This document shows, one piece after another, positions 9,838 to 19,689 of a DNA stretch of 28,230 nt. This DNA is from Mycoemilia scoparia (Eukaryota > Kickxellomycota > Kickxellomycetes > Kickxellales > Kickxellaceae), in contig JANBPU010000206.1 in NCBI GenBank assembly GCA_027575805.1, positions 1-28,230 of the forward strand. Direction: 5' to 3'. The stretch's first letter is position 1; each line of letters opens with the position of its first letter. Made by a program: the position numbers and the translations under genes. A model generated the notes under the pieces. The model was not told the origin of the DNA, made no database searches, and worked only from the letters and a program-made list of their open reading frames with translations.

Positions 9838-10173
9838 TTAGAATGGATAACCAAAAGGAGGAGGTGGTGGTGGTGGGAATGGTACTCCACCGTTTCGAAT
9901 ATCAATGCTTAATGGGATATCAGCCTCGACAGCTTTATTTAGAACATCGGCGTGGATTGAGCCAGTAACCATAGCCAAATGGTCGGGGTAAAGGGCCTTG
10001 ACTTCGATATCTTTGGCATTCACAGTAGCCAAATTGCCGACCTTTATAAATGCATTTGCTGTTACACTAGCCAAGCCATCTGCACGCTTTTCCATCGGCA
10101 TTGGAGAGCTCGAGACTAGGAGAAGATTGAAGAATGTGGTTGCTAAGAGCACTGTAGTGACTGAGTGTAGCAT
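9838..10173 (-). CDS. Small secreted protein, paralogue 1, 111 aa
   Basis: The start is placed at the ATG at 10173 because it opens a classical signal peptide (MLHSVTTVLL...LLLVSSS, about residues 1-23); the frame further upstream is Pro/Ser-rich without structure. A KR dibasic pair at 29-30 could be a Kex2-like propeptide site. Residues 37-82 align without gaps to residues 29-74 of the protein encoded at 11021-11275, with about 26 of 46 identical, including KVGN, PD-x-LA and HAD-x-LNKAV. The C-terminus is distinct: a Gly-Val step and then a run of seven prolines before FGYPF. There is no cysteine. It is probably secreted or cell-wall associated; I know of no family to assign. A TATA-like motif lies about 175 bp upstream. 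Confidence 0.75.
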   Translation of the reverse strand: MLHSVTTVLLATTFFNLLLVSSSPMPMEKRADGLASVTANAFIKVGNLATVNAKDIEVKALYPDHLAMVTGSIHADVLNKAVEADIPLSIDIRNGGVPFPPPPPPPFGYPF

Positions 10174-11020
10174 TGTTATTGAAAGATGTTTCGGACTGCT
10201 TGGGTATAGATAAGACTTTGAGCGTGTATTGGGTAGTAGTAGTGGTGGTGGTGGTGGGCGAAAGTTTGAGGAAAAGACAAAATAAATCAATTACGGAGGT
10301 TTGCGGATGTCGATATTTGTTTGAGGAAAGGAGAATCTTGCTGGGCTTATATATAAAGAGCTGGGCATTATTTGGTTGCTATCGGAAATGTTGAAAACAT
10401 CTATGTTTCTCTTGAAGACGAGATTTTATAATAGAAAAATGGGATCCTGGATAGTAGTAATAGTAATGGGTGATTGTAAAGGAGGATAGTAATGATATAA
10501 AAGCCAGCAGTAGTAGCCATGATAGGAACAGTAAATTAAGTAATTGTTTGTGGTGAAGGTGCTATGTTGATGGTGGTAGTCGATGGTGTATTAAAGGAAT
10601 TTTAACAATACATCGTATCCACAGGATATGGCATATGATAATAATGAAATTACAAGCTAGTTGGGATAAATGAGACAGAAGCCTGCTAAGTTTTCTAAGG
10701 AAAAAGATATACTATGAAAGGCTAGAAGTCAAATGGGTTGGAATTTGTATCCTGGAAATTATATGAAATTAGTATACCAAGTTATAAAATACTTTTTTTG
10801 ATAACTACTGTTTGAAATACACTTCATAATGGCCATATATGTAATGATATGTTATGATTTATATTGCAAATTAGAATCCTGATATCTATTTCATTTTAAA
10901 TGTCATTAAATATACACATCAAGCGTATATATAAAATCGATGCCGAGTGTTATAACACGTGTGAGGAATTCCGTGAGTCGTGGAAGAATTTATCTGAAAA
11001 GCAGTTAGCTAAGCTACTTC
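10174..11020. other. Spacer between the two secreted paralogues
   Basis: AT-rich spacer containing the promoter of paralogue 1 and the 3' flank of paralogue 2. It holds the TATA-like motif at 10346-10358 and no credible frame. Short GT-rich (GTGGTGGTGG) tracts occur near 10240. Confidence 0.5.
10346..10358 (-). promoter_or_regulatory. TATA-box-like motif
   Basis: The minus strand reads CTTTATATATAAG, bracketed on both sides by the hexamer CTGGGC in direct orientation (10341-10346 and 10361-10366 on the plus strand). It lies about 175 bp upstream of the paralogue 1 ATG, a plausible core promoter with a short leader. Confidence 0.45.
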
Positions 11021-11275
11021 TTAGACCTTAATGTTTGGGTCAGCATTAACATTGACAGCCTTGTTGAGAGCATCAGCGTGAACCTTGCCATTGACCTTGG
11101 CGAGATAGTCTGGGCCGAGAGCCTGAGCGTGGAGGTGGTCAACATCAACGTTGGCGACATTGCCGACCTTGACGTGTGCGTTGGCCTTGACATCAACAGC
11201 GGGGCCGGGACCATCGAGGATGGGAGAGGCAATGGCGGCGGCGGCAAAAGCGAGAAGAGCAACGGCAAATTTCAT
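11021..11275 (-). CDS. Small secreted protein, paralogue 2, 84 aa
   Basis: The start is at 11275, where MKFAVALLAFAAAAIAS forms a compact signal peptide with probable cleavage near residues 17-18; upstream in-frame codons look like leader sequence. The mature part is about 67 residues, Val/Ala/Asn/Asp-rich, without cysteine. Residues 29-74 match the paralogue encoded at 9838-10173 over 46 gapless positions at more than half identity. Alternating Val (VKVGNVANVDVD) suggests beta strands, and HADALNKAV is the best conserved block. Alanine and valine codons are strongly GC-ending (GCC, GTC), unlike the flanking DNA, which fits a highly expressed gene. Function unknown. The same orientation and about 850 bp spacing of the pair suggest tandem duplication. 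Confidence 0.8.
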   Translation of the reverse strand: MKFAVALLAFAAAAIASPILDGPGPAVDVKANAHVKVGNVANVDVDHLHAQALGPDYLAKVNGKVHADALNKAVNVNADPNIKV

Positions 11276-11634
11276 TTTGTATGTGTGGTTTGTGTGATGC
11301 GATAGAAGACAGGCGGCTAAGGCGATGTATGTAAAGCAAGTGACTGAGTAGAGAATAAAGGGATAAGTGTTCCTAAAGATTACTGCTGGGGGAGAATAAT
11401 GAGCAGTATTTAAACCGTTTGGTTGTTGTGGTTGTGAGCGATAAAACTTGGTGAGGGCGGATACAGATACAACTACTCTTGCAAGCAAATTTACTCGTGT
11501 CTATTTGTCTCTGTGCATGTGGGGGCAGTACCGCATTGCAAGGACACACTGTACTGCTGGTGTGCTATATCATTCCAAGTAAGGCAAGGCAAGGAATGGT
11601 GGTCACTATAACTGAATAAGGATTGAATGAGAAT

Positions 11635-11655
11635 AGCAGCAGCAGCAGCAGCAGC
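11635..11655. repeat. (AGC)n microsatellite
   Basis: About seven AGC units in intergenic DNA. Confidence 0.9.
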
Positions 11656-11970
11656 CTCTCTTTGAAGATCCACCACCGCCGCTCCTCGCCACTGAAAATG
11701 CCGATACTGCGCACGCTAATGTATTTTCAGTAAAGGTTCGCAAAACAAAGACCAAAATAACAATTGAGGTGACAGAGTGCAACAGATGGCTATGTGAGCC
11801 AATGTACGCGTGCCCTTGAGGAGGCAGAGGGAAGGGCTGCTGGAGCAGGGACAAATGCGAGAGATGAGGTGATGGGGACACAAGCAGGCCAAATCCAACC
11901 ATATTTCCTTATTTGGTATTCCCCCTTCATTCGAACTAACCTGAACTACCACACTATATTAACAATGTAG

Positions 11971-11995
11971 ATAATAATAATAATAATAATAATAA
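11971..11995. repeat. (ATA)n microsatellite
   Basis: A 25-bp run of ATA units in intergenic DNA. Confidence 0.9.
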
Positions 11996-12232
11996 CCCAA
12001 TCCACCACAGTGCGCACCTGTACATAATCATTTCCACTGACTTGCACCATATCTTTACAATAAGAAAGCCTATGTAACATTCTGTATCTCTTGAGATGGA
12101 CCTGATGTTGTTGCCCTAAAAGGTATCAAGCTGGCCTGTGATGGAATGTTGCTCCCCAACATCAAGATGAATGTGTACGAGTGTTTTATACATAGATGTA
12201 GCAGAAATGTATTGAATTATCTCCTGGAATGT

Positions 12233-12253
12233 TGTATGTATGTATGTATGTAT
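12233..12253. repeat. (TGTA)n tetranucleotide microsatellite
   Basis: Five consecutive TGTA units. Confidence 0.9.
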
Positions 12254-12411
12254 TTGCTTAGGATGGCGTGCAATAGCTGCAACCCAAAAGAAGCCACATT
12301 CCTTTCCCTTCTCTCTCTGTCTCTCTTCAACTGAAGTGCTATCACTATGACAGTTCAACGGCCGATAATGCTGGCATGCGCTAGTCATATGTACCACAGC
12401 AGACTATGTAG

Positions 12412-12429
12412 CCTCTCTCTCTCTCTCTC
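12412..12429. repeat. (CT)n microsatellite
   Basis: About nine CT dinucleotides. Confidence 0.9.
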
Positions 12430-13068
12430 ATGATTTTCTTGGCCTTCCCAATAGAATGGCTGTTTGCATGGAATTGTGTTTTTTGGGCGAGTGGGCGAGG
12501 AATTGTGTGGCTTTTTGTTATTTTTGATGCTGCTGCTGGGACTTTCGTTTGCTCAAGATTGCCCGCCATGACAATTGGTGCTGGCTATTTTGTTGCTACT
12601 GACAATTCATTTTTAGATCTTTGGTGGCAATAGTAATGGTAGCGAATAGCTGCAAAGATATGCGCCACCAAACAAACTATTGTAATTTTATAGGGCTTAG
12701 TGGCCAAAAAATGTTTGTGTACCGATTGTTTATGTCTATCGTGGTCAATACGTTATTATTGGTGGTCCGGTTTATATAGCATTTTCTCAAAACAATATAA
12801 CTAACGGTCTACTCTCACTGACCGTTGAGATGGTCTGTCTGCCAGTATCTTTATGTATCCATATTGTATGTATATTGTTTGAAAGATATGCGTATGTTGG
12901 TCTTTTATTATTGTTCAAGAAAAACGAAAACAAATAGTTGGATACAGGGCAAGGAGCGATAAACAGATCCCACCTTGGTTGTATGCGTGAGAGGTAATTT
13001 GTGATTCCGAATGCGTGGTGTAAAATGGATAAGCCACCTAAAATCCCAGGCCAGATTTGGTGATGGTG

Positions 13069-13089
13069 GAGTGAGTGAGTGAGTGAGTG
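13069..13089. repeat. (GAGT)n tetranucleotide microsatellite
   Basis: Five GAGT units, closely followed by a short GA run near 13100. Confidence 0.9.
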
Positions 13090-13574
13090 GACTTAAGGAG
13101 AGAGAGAGAGACAGAAGCCTGACACAACAAGGGAATGTGTCTACTCAAACCCAGGAAAACTCGGATTCGCAAATACTCCAAAGTCCCTTAACTAAAATTG
13201 CCATGTACTACCCTCATTGCTCTTTGGTTTCAATCTGGCTTACTATTATTACTAGACGCAAAGTACAATCTCTGCCCTTCTTTCTAGGGTTAATAACAAT
13301 CTAAAAGAAGGGAAAACAACAATAACCACTGTAGCTAATATTTAGGTTCGTGCCCTATGTTCTAAATTCTTTACTATAGTTCCAAATGCAAATATTGCTG
13401 TTGCGATTATCCCAAAGATCATATATATGTGTGTGTGTGAAGGATCCTTGGGAGCAACATTTGGAATTTGATCTCTGTCTGTGTTTGACATGCGATAATG
13501 AGAATCTGAATAGTAAATCTTGGTTAGAATCCCCAAATACTTGAATTCATACAAGCAAATGCGAGTATTTGGTA

Positions 13575-13696
13575 ATATGGGCAATAATTTTTGAAGGGTT
13601 AAAAAGCTTACTAGTAAAACTGGGCATCCATTTGGCTATGGTTGCCCCTACAACCATTGGTCACCAAAATTTACCCTTTAAAATTATTGCACATAT
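13575..13696 (+). mobile_element. Family A MITE-like element, complete
   Basis: 122 bp. The left end is ATATGGGCAATAATTTTTGA; the right end is its inverted counterpart with a few changes (CCCTTTAAAATTATTGCACATAT). The inner part shares CTTACTAGTAAAACTGG and CATCCATTTGGCT with the copy at 25834, in the same orientation, so these two are close relatives. The flanks are GGTA and AGTA, a 3-of-4 match that may be a decayed 4-bp target duplication. Non-coding. Confidence 0.8.
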
Positions 13697-14910
13697 AGTA
13701 ATGGATATACAGCTATTTTCAATAATACAAACAAACTGTCTTGCACTGAAAAAGCAAGGGAAGCTCACGCGTGTGTGTGTGTATCACACGAACAGTGGTT
13801 ATTAAAAGTATTTGATAATAAAATTTAAATAACTTTAGGTTATTTATAAATGTTTTTTATGCACATACGCATTTATTTTTTTTTGGTTCTGGGTTAAATT
13901 AATCTGCAATTATAATTGGGGATGGTTTTGCGGGTATTTTTTAAAAATTATTAAATCAAATGCATTAAACTTTGAAATCATGCTTAATTTACCACTGCAA
14001 TTGTCCGTGTCTTTTTAATGCTGTACCAGGGGCTTAATAGTTAGCCAATGGGTATTTTATTTGTATATTCTTTTAAAATTATAAAGAATGCGTTTGACTT
14101 TTCTAAAGATTTCCCTTCCAATATGAAATTGTATTTATTGTAATTGATATTTCAAAAGACATCTGATGTTGTACCAATGCTAGTATATCATAATGCATCA
14201 ATATTCATACGTGTCTTGGGCTAATTGCTCTATACGTATCTTCTTTCCAACATACCTCAATCTTTACTCATACATATGTGTGAGCGTCTTGATGATTTCA
14301 ATAATAAGAATCTATCTGAAAATTTAATCTTGCTGATATGATTCACACATAATCTCATCTTAACACCGAGATGGAAAAGGGGTTGTGGATTCTTGATGGA
14401 GGCCCATTTCAAGCATTCAGAAATAGACACACAGCAATTTTGTTTACAAGTTTCTATATCAGCAAACCCCGAGCATTGTATTCTTGGCTATTATATTTAG
14501 AAGCTTTGTTGAGCAAATATCTTTTTCGATTATGTACTCGGGGAAATCAACAAGGACTTGGGAATCAAAAGTGTACGTGTGTGCGTGTGTGATATTGATA
14601 CACATACATTTTATTTTGCATTATGATATGTGCAACTGGCTGATACAGCCAAAGTATAAACAAAAAAGAGTGTAACAAACCTCACTCTAATGTTTATCAG
14701 CATTTTTCCTAAATCATCATAATCGCAATCTAAGCCATACCATTGAAAGATAAGTATGAGATTATATCAATTTATAAGATAGGTGGATGTGTAGGTATGG
14801 CATGATTGTCGTCCAGAATTTTTATTAAAGGAGTCAAAATCAATTGAACTTTGTGATTTGAATTTGGCAAGATTTCACTTGGGTTCAAAATATTGTAGAC
14901 TGACTGCAGG

Positions 14911-15001
14911 TCCTTATATTTTGACCCAATCATGAGTCAATCTATAGACAGCTGCTCTCTTGGGGATCTATTTTTTACCTAAAGCCCTGTGAACCTTGAC
15001 T
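14911..15001 (+). repeat. Family B dispersed repeat, copy 3
   Basis: It begins CCTTATATTTTGACCCAATC and ends CCTGTGAACCTTGACTAT, matching both ends of family B copy 1 with a more divergent middle. No family A copy is recognisable just upstream, unlike copies 1 and 2. Confidence 0.5.
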
Positions 15002-15182
15002 ATTTATTTAGTTTTCAATTATAATTTATTTTAAAGACTTTTATTTTTTAAAAGTGATATTAAAAATAGACAAATAAAAAACCAAATACTTTTATGTATC
15101 AAAGAAATAATTATGATGGTGGTGGTGATATTGGTAAATAAACAACACATAGGCATGTGTAAATACCATATTGTCGGTTTTA

Positions 15183-16872
15183 TTAAATTTCAACATCATC
15201 AAATTGTTTGCTCACAATCTTGTCGACTGACAATTTTCCTTGTGCAGCTTTTAGGTATCTGTCATTGATACCTTTTGGGCTATAGTTTTGACGCCAAACA
15301 ATTTCACGGGCATAGATACTATTTTGGGTGCTCTCGGGGATGGGACAACTGTTTGGACAAGTGTAAATAAGAAGTGTACCCCAATCGATAGATGATGGCG
15401 ATGCTATATCATCAAGATCCAAATATCCTAAAAGTTGAGGCATTACTTGGAATTCAATTTCTCGAGGTGATCCGCATAGTTCACAATCTGGGATATCCTT
15501 TTCTTGTGAAGAAAATGAGGAGTGGTGGATGATATTTGGTTTGTTCAAATCGCTGACCCACAAAGGTTCTAAAATTTCCTTTTCAGAGTCGTCATCATCA
15601 TCATGGTCATCATCATGGGGTGTGCGGATGTAACGAAGGATTTGTTCTGGATTTGGAGCAATTCTTTTTTGGAACATTAAAAATTCTCGGTCAACGTCAA
15701 CTTCACTATCTTCAGTTTTTTCAATTTCTCGTTCATCTTCGCTGTTATCAGTATCATCACCATCACTGTTATCAGCATCTCTATCGCTTTGGTTAGAAGA
15801 GTCTTTTGACTTGGAGCTTTTCTTTTTGTTCTTTTTGGGTAAAACTTCGGGTTCAGATACAATCTCGAATTCCGGAAATAGTGATTTTAGAATATTAGTG
15901 GTGGCGTTGACTTTTAATCCTTCTAATGCTTCCAAGGTATATTCCAAATTATTATTATCATCATCATTATCGCCTACAGTGTTAGAGTTTTTGGTTGTGT
16001 TTCTTCTTCCAGTGCAAGTGGCTTTATGTGAGTATGTAGTTTGGTCACGCTTTTGGTGTGATTTTGAACAGTAATGGCGATCATTACATTTGTCACAACT
16101 AAGTGGTGCTGAATATCCGCACAGTGCGCATGTAGAAGCAGCTATTATTATACAATAAGATATAATTTTGGTTAGTGGTGAGATCAAATCAGCTCATTGA
16201 TATTGGCAGTCACATTATTTCATAACAATAATAGCAATGACAGTAGTAAATAAAATACTTGCATTTTAAGTCTGGATTTCTGATCCACTCAATATCATCA
16301 TCATCTTCTTCTTCTTCACCAAAATCATCATCACCAATTTCTTTGATTTGTTCAAGTGGTCTTGAAACGCACACATCATTTTTTTCAGGCAACTGGGACC
16401 GATAGACTTTCATGCATTTTTCAGCTGAATGTTTATGGCAAGCTCCATTTTTACAAATGAATATGTAGATTACCCGATGGAATGCTTCAGGTGGATCATC
16501 TTCTGGTGCATAAAGTTGGAGCAGCATGTTCATGGGACCTTGGCATATATCACATGTAACTTTGTCTCGATCCAAAGGATATCTTGGATCAGTCCAAACC
16601 TATAATTATAATAGCGAATTTGTATAGATCACTGTTGTTATCATCTTCATTCATAGTATGATATGAAATAACCATGTTAATATATGGTCATTTTTTTCAG
16701 AATTATGATTATTATTATGATTGTGATGATGGGGAATGAGACTTACTGGAAACCCACCAATTTTACTTGGAAACGGAAGTTCATAAAATTTATCATCAGG
16801 CTTTTCGGCATATCCAAGAACAACTTCTTTTTCTTTCTTGATCTTCTTGTTGCTGGCGTTATAATCTGTCAT
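15183..16872 (-). CDS. TSR4: PDCD2/Tsr4-family ribosome-assembly protein, three exons, about 473 aa
   Basis: Exons on the minus strand: 16872-16747, 16599-16263 and 16141-15183. The joined product starts MTDYNASNKK and carries the family N-terminus (VLGYAEKP, FPSKIGGFP continuing VWTDPRYP across the first junction), a Cys pair (CDICQGP) with LLQLYAPEDDPPEAFHR, then a MYND zinc finger (C159, C162, C170, C173, C179, H183, H193, C197). An acidic, Ser/Asp/Glu-rich insert follows. The PDCD2_C domain (about 373-470) starts CELCGSPREIEFQVMPQLL and includes YTCPNSC. Yeast Tsr4 and human PDCD2 are known as dedicated chaperones of ribosomal protein uS5 in 40S assembly. Intron 1 (16746-16600) is GTAAGT...TATAG. 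Intron 2 keeps the frame only with a GC donor (GCAAGT at 16262-16257) and the acceptor at 16143-16142. An in-frame ATG at 16893 would add 7 residues. The acidic insert is long for the family. Confidence 0.92.
16142..16262 (-). other. Probable GC-AG intron in TSR4
   Basis: 121 bp. The nearest GT donor (GTATTT, 4 bp downstream at 16258) would shift the frame relative to the only good acceptor (ATAATAATAG, with an ACTAAC branch-like motif about 35 bp upstream). Using GCAAGT gives an in-frame junction reading NPDLK-S-ASTCALCG and keeps all MYND ligands. GCAAGT is the usual strong consensus of GC-AG introns. Confidence 0.65.
16600..16746 (-). other. TSR4 intron 1, phase 0
   Basis: 147 bp with a consensus GTAAGT donor and a TAATTATAG acceptor. 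The junction joins GGFP to VWTDP, restoring the conserved N-terminal motif of the family. Confidence 0.85.
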
Positions 16873-17053
16873 CTTTTTTTTGTATATATACAATATTGAG
16901 GTCTAGCGTTGTTTTTTTCTGAAAAAGATTGATAGTTGTTGATATAGAAAAAAGTTTTCTTCATTTTCTGAATGAATATCTATTTGTGTATAAATAGAAA
17001 AGTAATCAAACTTATTGACATAATTATGGGTGATCTAAAAAATCACATGGATC

Positions 17054-17277
17054 TAGGAGATATTTGATAAAGTTGGTAAACACAAATGGATCATAATTTT
17101 TGAAGGGTGACTTTTGGTGGCCAAAGATTATAGGGGCAATCCCAGCCAAATGTGTGATCACGTTCTACTAGCAATTGGTCACCCTTCATAAATTATTATC
17201 CAAATTTAGTGTATGTGGCATACAGCTACCTCCATAGGAGTAATAAAATGCTTAATCATAGGAGATATTTGATAAAG
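17054..17277. repeat. 19-bp direct repeat bracketing a MITE
   Basis: TAGGAGATATTTGATAAAG occurs exactly at 17054-17072 and again at 17259-17277, on either side of the family A element at 17084-17205. The 205-bp offset suggests a local segmental duplication rather than a normal short target duplication. Confidence 0.7.
17084..17205 (-). mobile_element. Family A MITE-like element, complete
   Basis: 122 bp with ATAATTTTTGAAGGGTGACT at the left and GTCACCCTTCATAAATTATT at the right as inverted ends. The internal core (GATTATAGGGGCAA, CCAGCCAAATGTGTGATCA) matches the 4471 copy. The outermost bases have drifted (AAATGG and CCAAAT), and no target duplication is visible. Confidence 0.75.
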
Positions 17278-18010
17278 CAAATAAGGTTTAAAAATAATGC
17301 AATGTTGTTCTATTAATAATTAATTTTATTTAGTTTTGTTTATGCTAAATCTTTTCAAGTTGGATATAATAATTTGTAGTAGAGATAACCGAGAACTAAT
17401 TTCAATAGATATTTTATTTTCTTGTTTATTTCAAGAATCCATAATTTGATAACAATTAAAACTTTTGTAATACTACTAATTCTACTGATAATACGATATC
17501 AGTGTTAGTATTCAATGCTGTTTGTTTAGTAATGAGTTGAACAATACTATAGATAAATGTTGGTTTTTTATAAAATTTTGTTATAGAAATGAATAGGACA
17601 ATAGGTAGGGACTAGTCAAGGTTGGCTGTTGCTCACCAAAGGCTATTGGAAAGTATATTTAACAAGTATGCAAGACATTTCAACATGTATACCAATGTTT
17701 AGATACACGTGTAACCAACCACATGAAACAACATGATAGAGAAAGAGTCTGTGTGTTCCTGTATTAAGGAGGTGCTTTTAGCACTAAGCAACAAAGGCTG
17801 AGATCGACACAAGAGCTTAAACACATTGGTTTATTCTTAGCATTGTTGTTATTCAAATAGCTGTTGTATCAGGGTGGAATAATATTGCTCCGAAGATATA
17901 ACATTAAAATCAGCCATATACTTTATTTGCAAAGCAGCGGCAAAGCTATGAGTAACGCTATTCTTGGCTATGTTGCAAGTCTGCGGTGTATCTGTAGATC
18001 TGCTTGTTTC

Positions 18011-18132
18011 ATATGAGTGATTATTTTTGAAGGGCTAAAAGGAGAGTATAAATGATAATATAGACCGGCCAAAATGCATGATGAAGCCGGTCTACTAGCA
18101 AAAACTAGGCCTTCAAAAATAATAATCCAGAT
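18011..18132. mobile_element. Family A MITE-like element, divergent, with an internal hairpin
   Basis: 122 bp. The ends are ATATGAGTGATTATTTTTGA and the inverted CTTCAAAAATAATAATCCAGAT. The interior is divergent from other copies but keeps CTACTAGCAAA, and it contains a perfect 9-bp stem TAGACCGGC...GCCGGTCTA (18061-18094). No target duplication is recognisable. Confidence 0.7.
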
Positions 18133-19398
18133 GTGGCAGCAGGATAGATTCCAACACGGGCTTGGATGGTACTTCATAGGAACAGGTATATAGCTATTTA
18201 GATTTTATGCCAACAGCCAAGAATATCATAGGATAGATTCTGCTGATTCTCGCAGTATAAAGCCATTTTGGCAGTAAAGGATATGGCAAAACCATATGCA
18301 AATTATAGTTTAGAGACAGAGAGGTGTTGTTGTAAAGTTGTTAAGGTCTGTAGTCAGTGTGCGATGCACTGTGTACTGGTCTTTGCGAAATGGCAAATGA
18401 AAGCCATGTGTGGTGCGAGAGTTGTTGAGATAACAAAGGAAAGATGTGCAAATTAGGGGGACACAGACTTTCGTGTGTACTGTTGCTGATCTCTTTTTAA
18501 ACTGGCAACATATATGGCGACTTGAAGTGGAAGAAAATAGTCTAAAAATTCCTTCTAAGCCGATGTTTTAGTATTTGTATCAGCAGCAGCAACAGTAGTG
18601 GTCATTGTTGAGGTGGCTTGAGAAAAGAAATGTCAAGTGATAGCAACATACTACCAGCTAAGCATGCTGAATCGATATATATATACATTTATGCATACTT
18701 GTGGCTGCGCTTCTATTGCTTGGCCAGATCTGGTCTTGGATGTGTGGTGGTTAAAGAGCGACAAAGACTAGAAAGAGAAAGAATAAAGAAGGACAGTAAA
18801 CAGATATATTAATCTTCAGGTACAACAGGTGCGAGACGGGTTCTCTGTTATTTGGCCGAAGGCTTGTGCGTATAAATTTTTGCGTGGGGTCATGGATGCT
18901 GTGGCTTATCAAGAACCGGTGAATGGCGAAGTGAACAAGAGAGGGTAGGCTATGTGTCTCAATGGGTTATAAGACGCGTTGCGACTTATCGATCATGGGC
19001 AGAGAGAGCCGTTGGGCAGACAAAACCATCATGCCCAAGGCCAGGCCAAAGTTCCAAATCTGTTTATGCAAATGTTGTGTTTGGTTGGGAGAGAAGCCAG
19101 CGTGCTGCTCAACTCAACTGTGAGGCAATCGGACAAGCCATTCCAATCAGCGCACCGGGCCGTTGCTGTGGCCCAGTACCTTCTTTTGAGCATGAGGCGT
19201 TTGTTGTACCTATGGCCATTTATAGGTTAAACAGCCTCATGGCAAAATAGAATAATGCCCAATGCTCTTTTGCACTCTTTTATACAAGCCTGTGCTGACA
19301 GCAGGAAAGTGAGTAGTATAAAATAAAAGTTCGGGTGTCAGAAAAACTGGCTCGTTGTTGGCTAGTCAGTTAGTTGGCTGAGTGAGAAAAGTGTTGAA

Positions 19399-19504
19399 GG
19401 TTCCTGGAAAGAAGAATGCGAGGGAAAGCTTTATTCCAGGAACCCTCTCACACAGTCTCTAAAGGCCTTATTGATTATTAAAGGCATGCTCTATTAGAGC
19501 GTGC
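19399..19504. repeat. Two adjacent hairpin-forming inverted repeats
   Basis: First: an exact 11-bp inverted repeat GGTTCCTGGAA (19399-19409) and TTCCAGGAACC (19434-19444), loop 24 bases. Second: GCATGCTCT-ATT-AGAGCGTGC (19484-19504), a 9-bp stem with one G-T or mismatched pair and a three-base loop. They could be folded RNA or protein-binding palindromes. Expression is unknown. Confidence 0.6.
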
Positions 19505-19689
19505 ATTCATGTTGGTAAGCGAAGCTAACAATTAGAGACATTCTTGTGGATGCACATACATACAGCAGCTCGCACACATATACATATTCGTTTGCTCTCT
19601 GCCAGCTGTGGGCTGTTTACAATTTGTTGGCCTGTAGTTGGCCACCATTGCTACTGACAGTCCTTGGTTTGTGTGAGTGAGCGAGTTCT

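Larger units (their letters stand above)
11276..15182. other. Long gene-poor region rich in microsatellites and repeats
   Basis: No gene can be supported in this stretch of about 3.9 kb; all frames are short and lack motifs. A TTTAAATA-like motif on the minus strand at about 11406-11416 may belong to the promoter of secreted paralogue 2. The rest carries several simple repeats (AGC, ATA, TATG, CT, GAGT, GT), one complete family A element (13575-13696) and one family B copy (14911-15001). From about 13800 the DNA becomes very AT-rich. A small noncoding RNA or a multi-exon gene with tiny exons cannot be excluded. Confidence 0.5.
16873..19689. other. Intergenic region with two MITEs and a hairpin pair
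   Basis: The left end is the TSR4 promoter side. Two complete family A elements lie at 17084-17205 and 18011-18132, and two strong hairpins at 19399-19504. The 98-codon frame at 18954-19250 has no motif, signal peptide or homology I recognise and is not called. No tRNA was recognised. Confidence 0.5.

Noticed and set aside
11800..12700. Possible CRISPR-like or tandem array
   Set aside because: Only simple microsatellites are present; there are no regularly spaced direct repeats with unique spacers, and the context is eukaryotic.
15183..16187. TSR4 exon 3 as an independent protein starting near 16187
   Set aside because: There is no ATG at that position, and the segment upstream of the MYND Cys is intronic, with a branch-like ACTAAC and an acceptor.
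16258..16258. GTATTT as donor of TSR4 intron 2
   Set aside because: It leaves two bases of a codon and shifts the MYND exon out of frame with the only good acceptor; GCAAGT four bases upstream fits.
17000..17060. ATTATGGGTGATCTAAAAAATC as another family A terminus, with a similar stretch at 30-52
   Set aside because: Only about ten bases match the element end, and no partner terminus or core is nearby.
18954..19250. 98-codon plus-strand frame in the spacer upstream of CLA4
   Set aside because: No signal peptide, motif or ordered composition, and an overlapping alternative frame of similar length is also open. It is probably chance in a less AT-rich patch.
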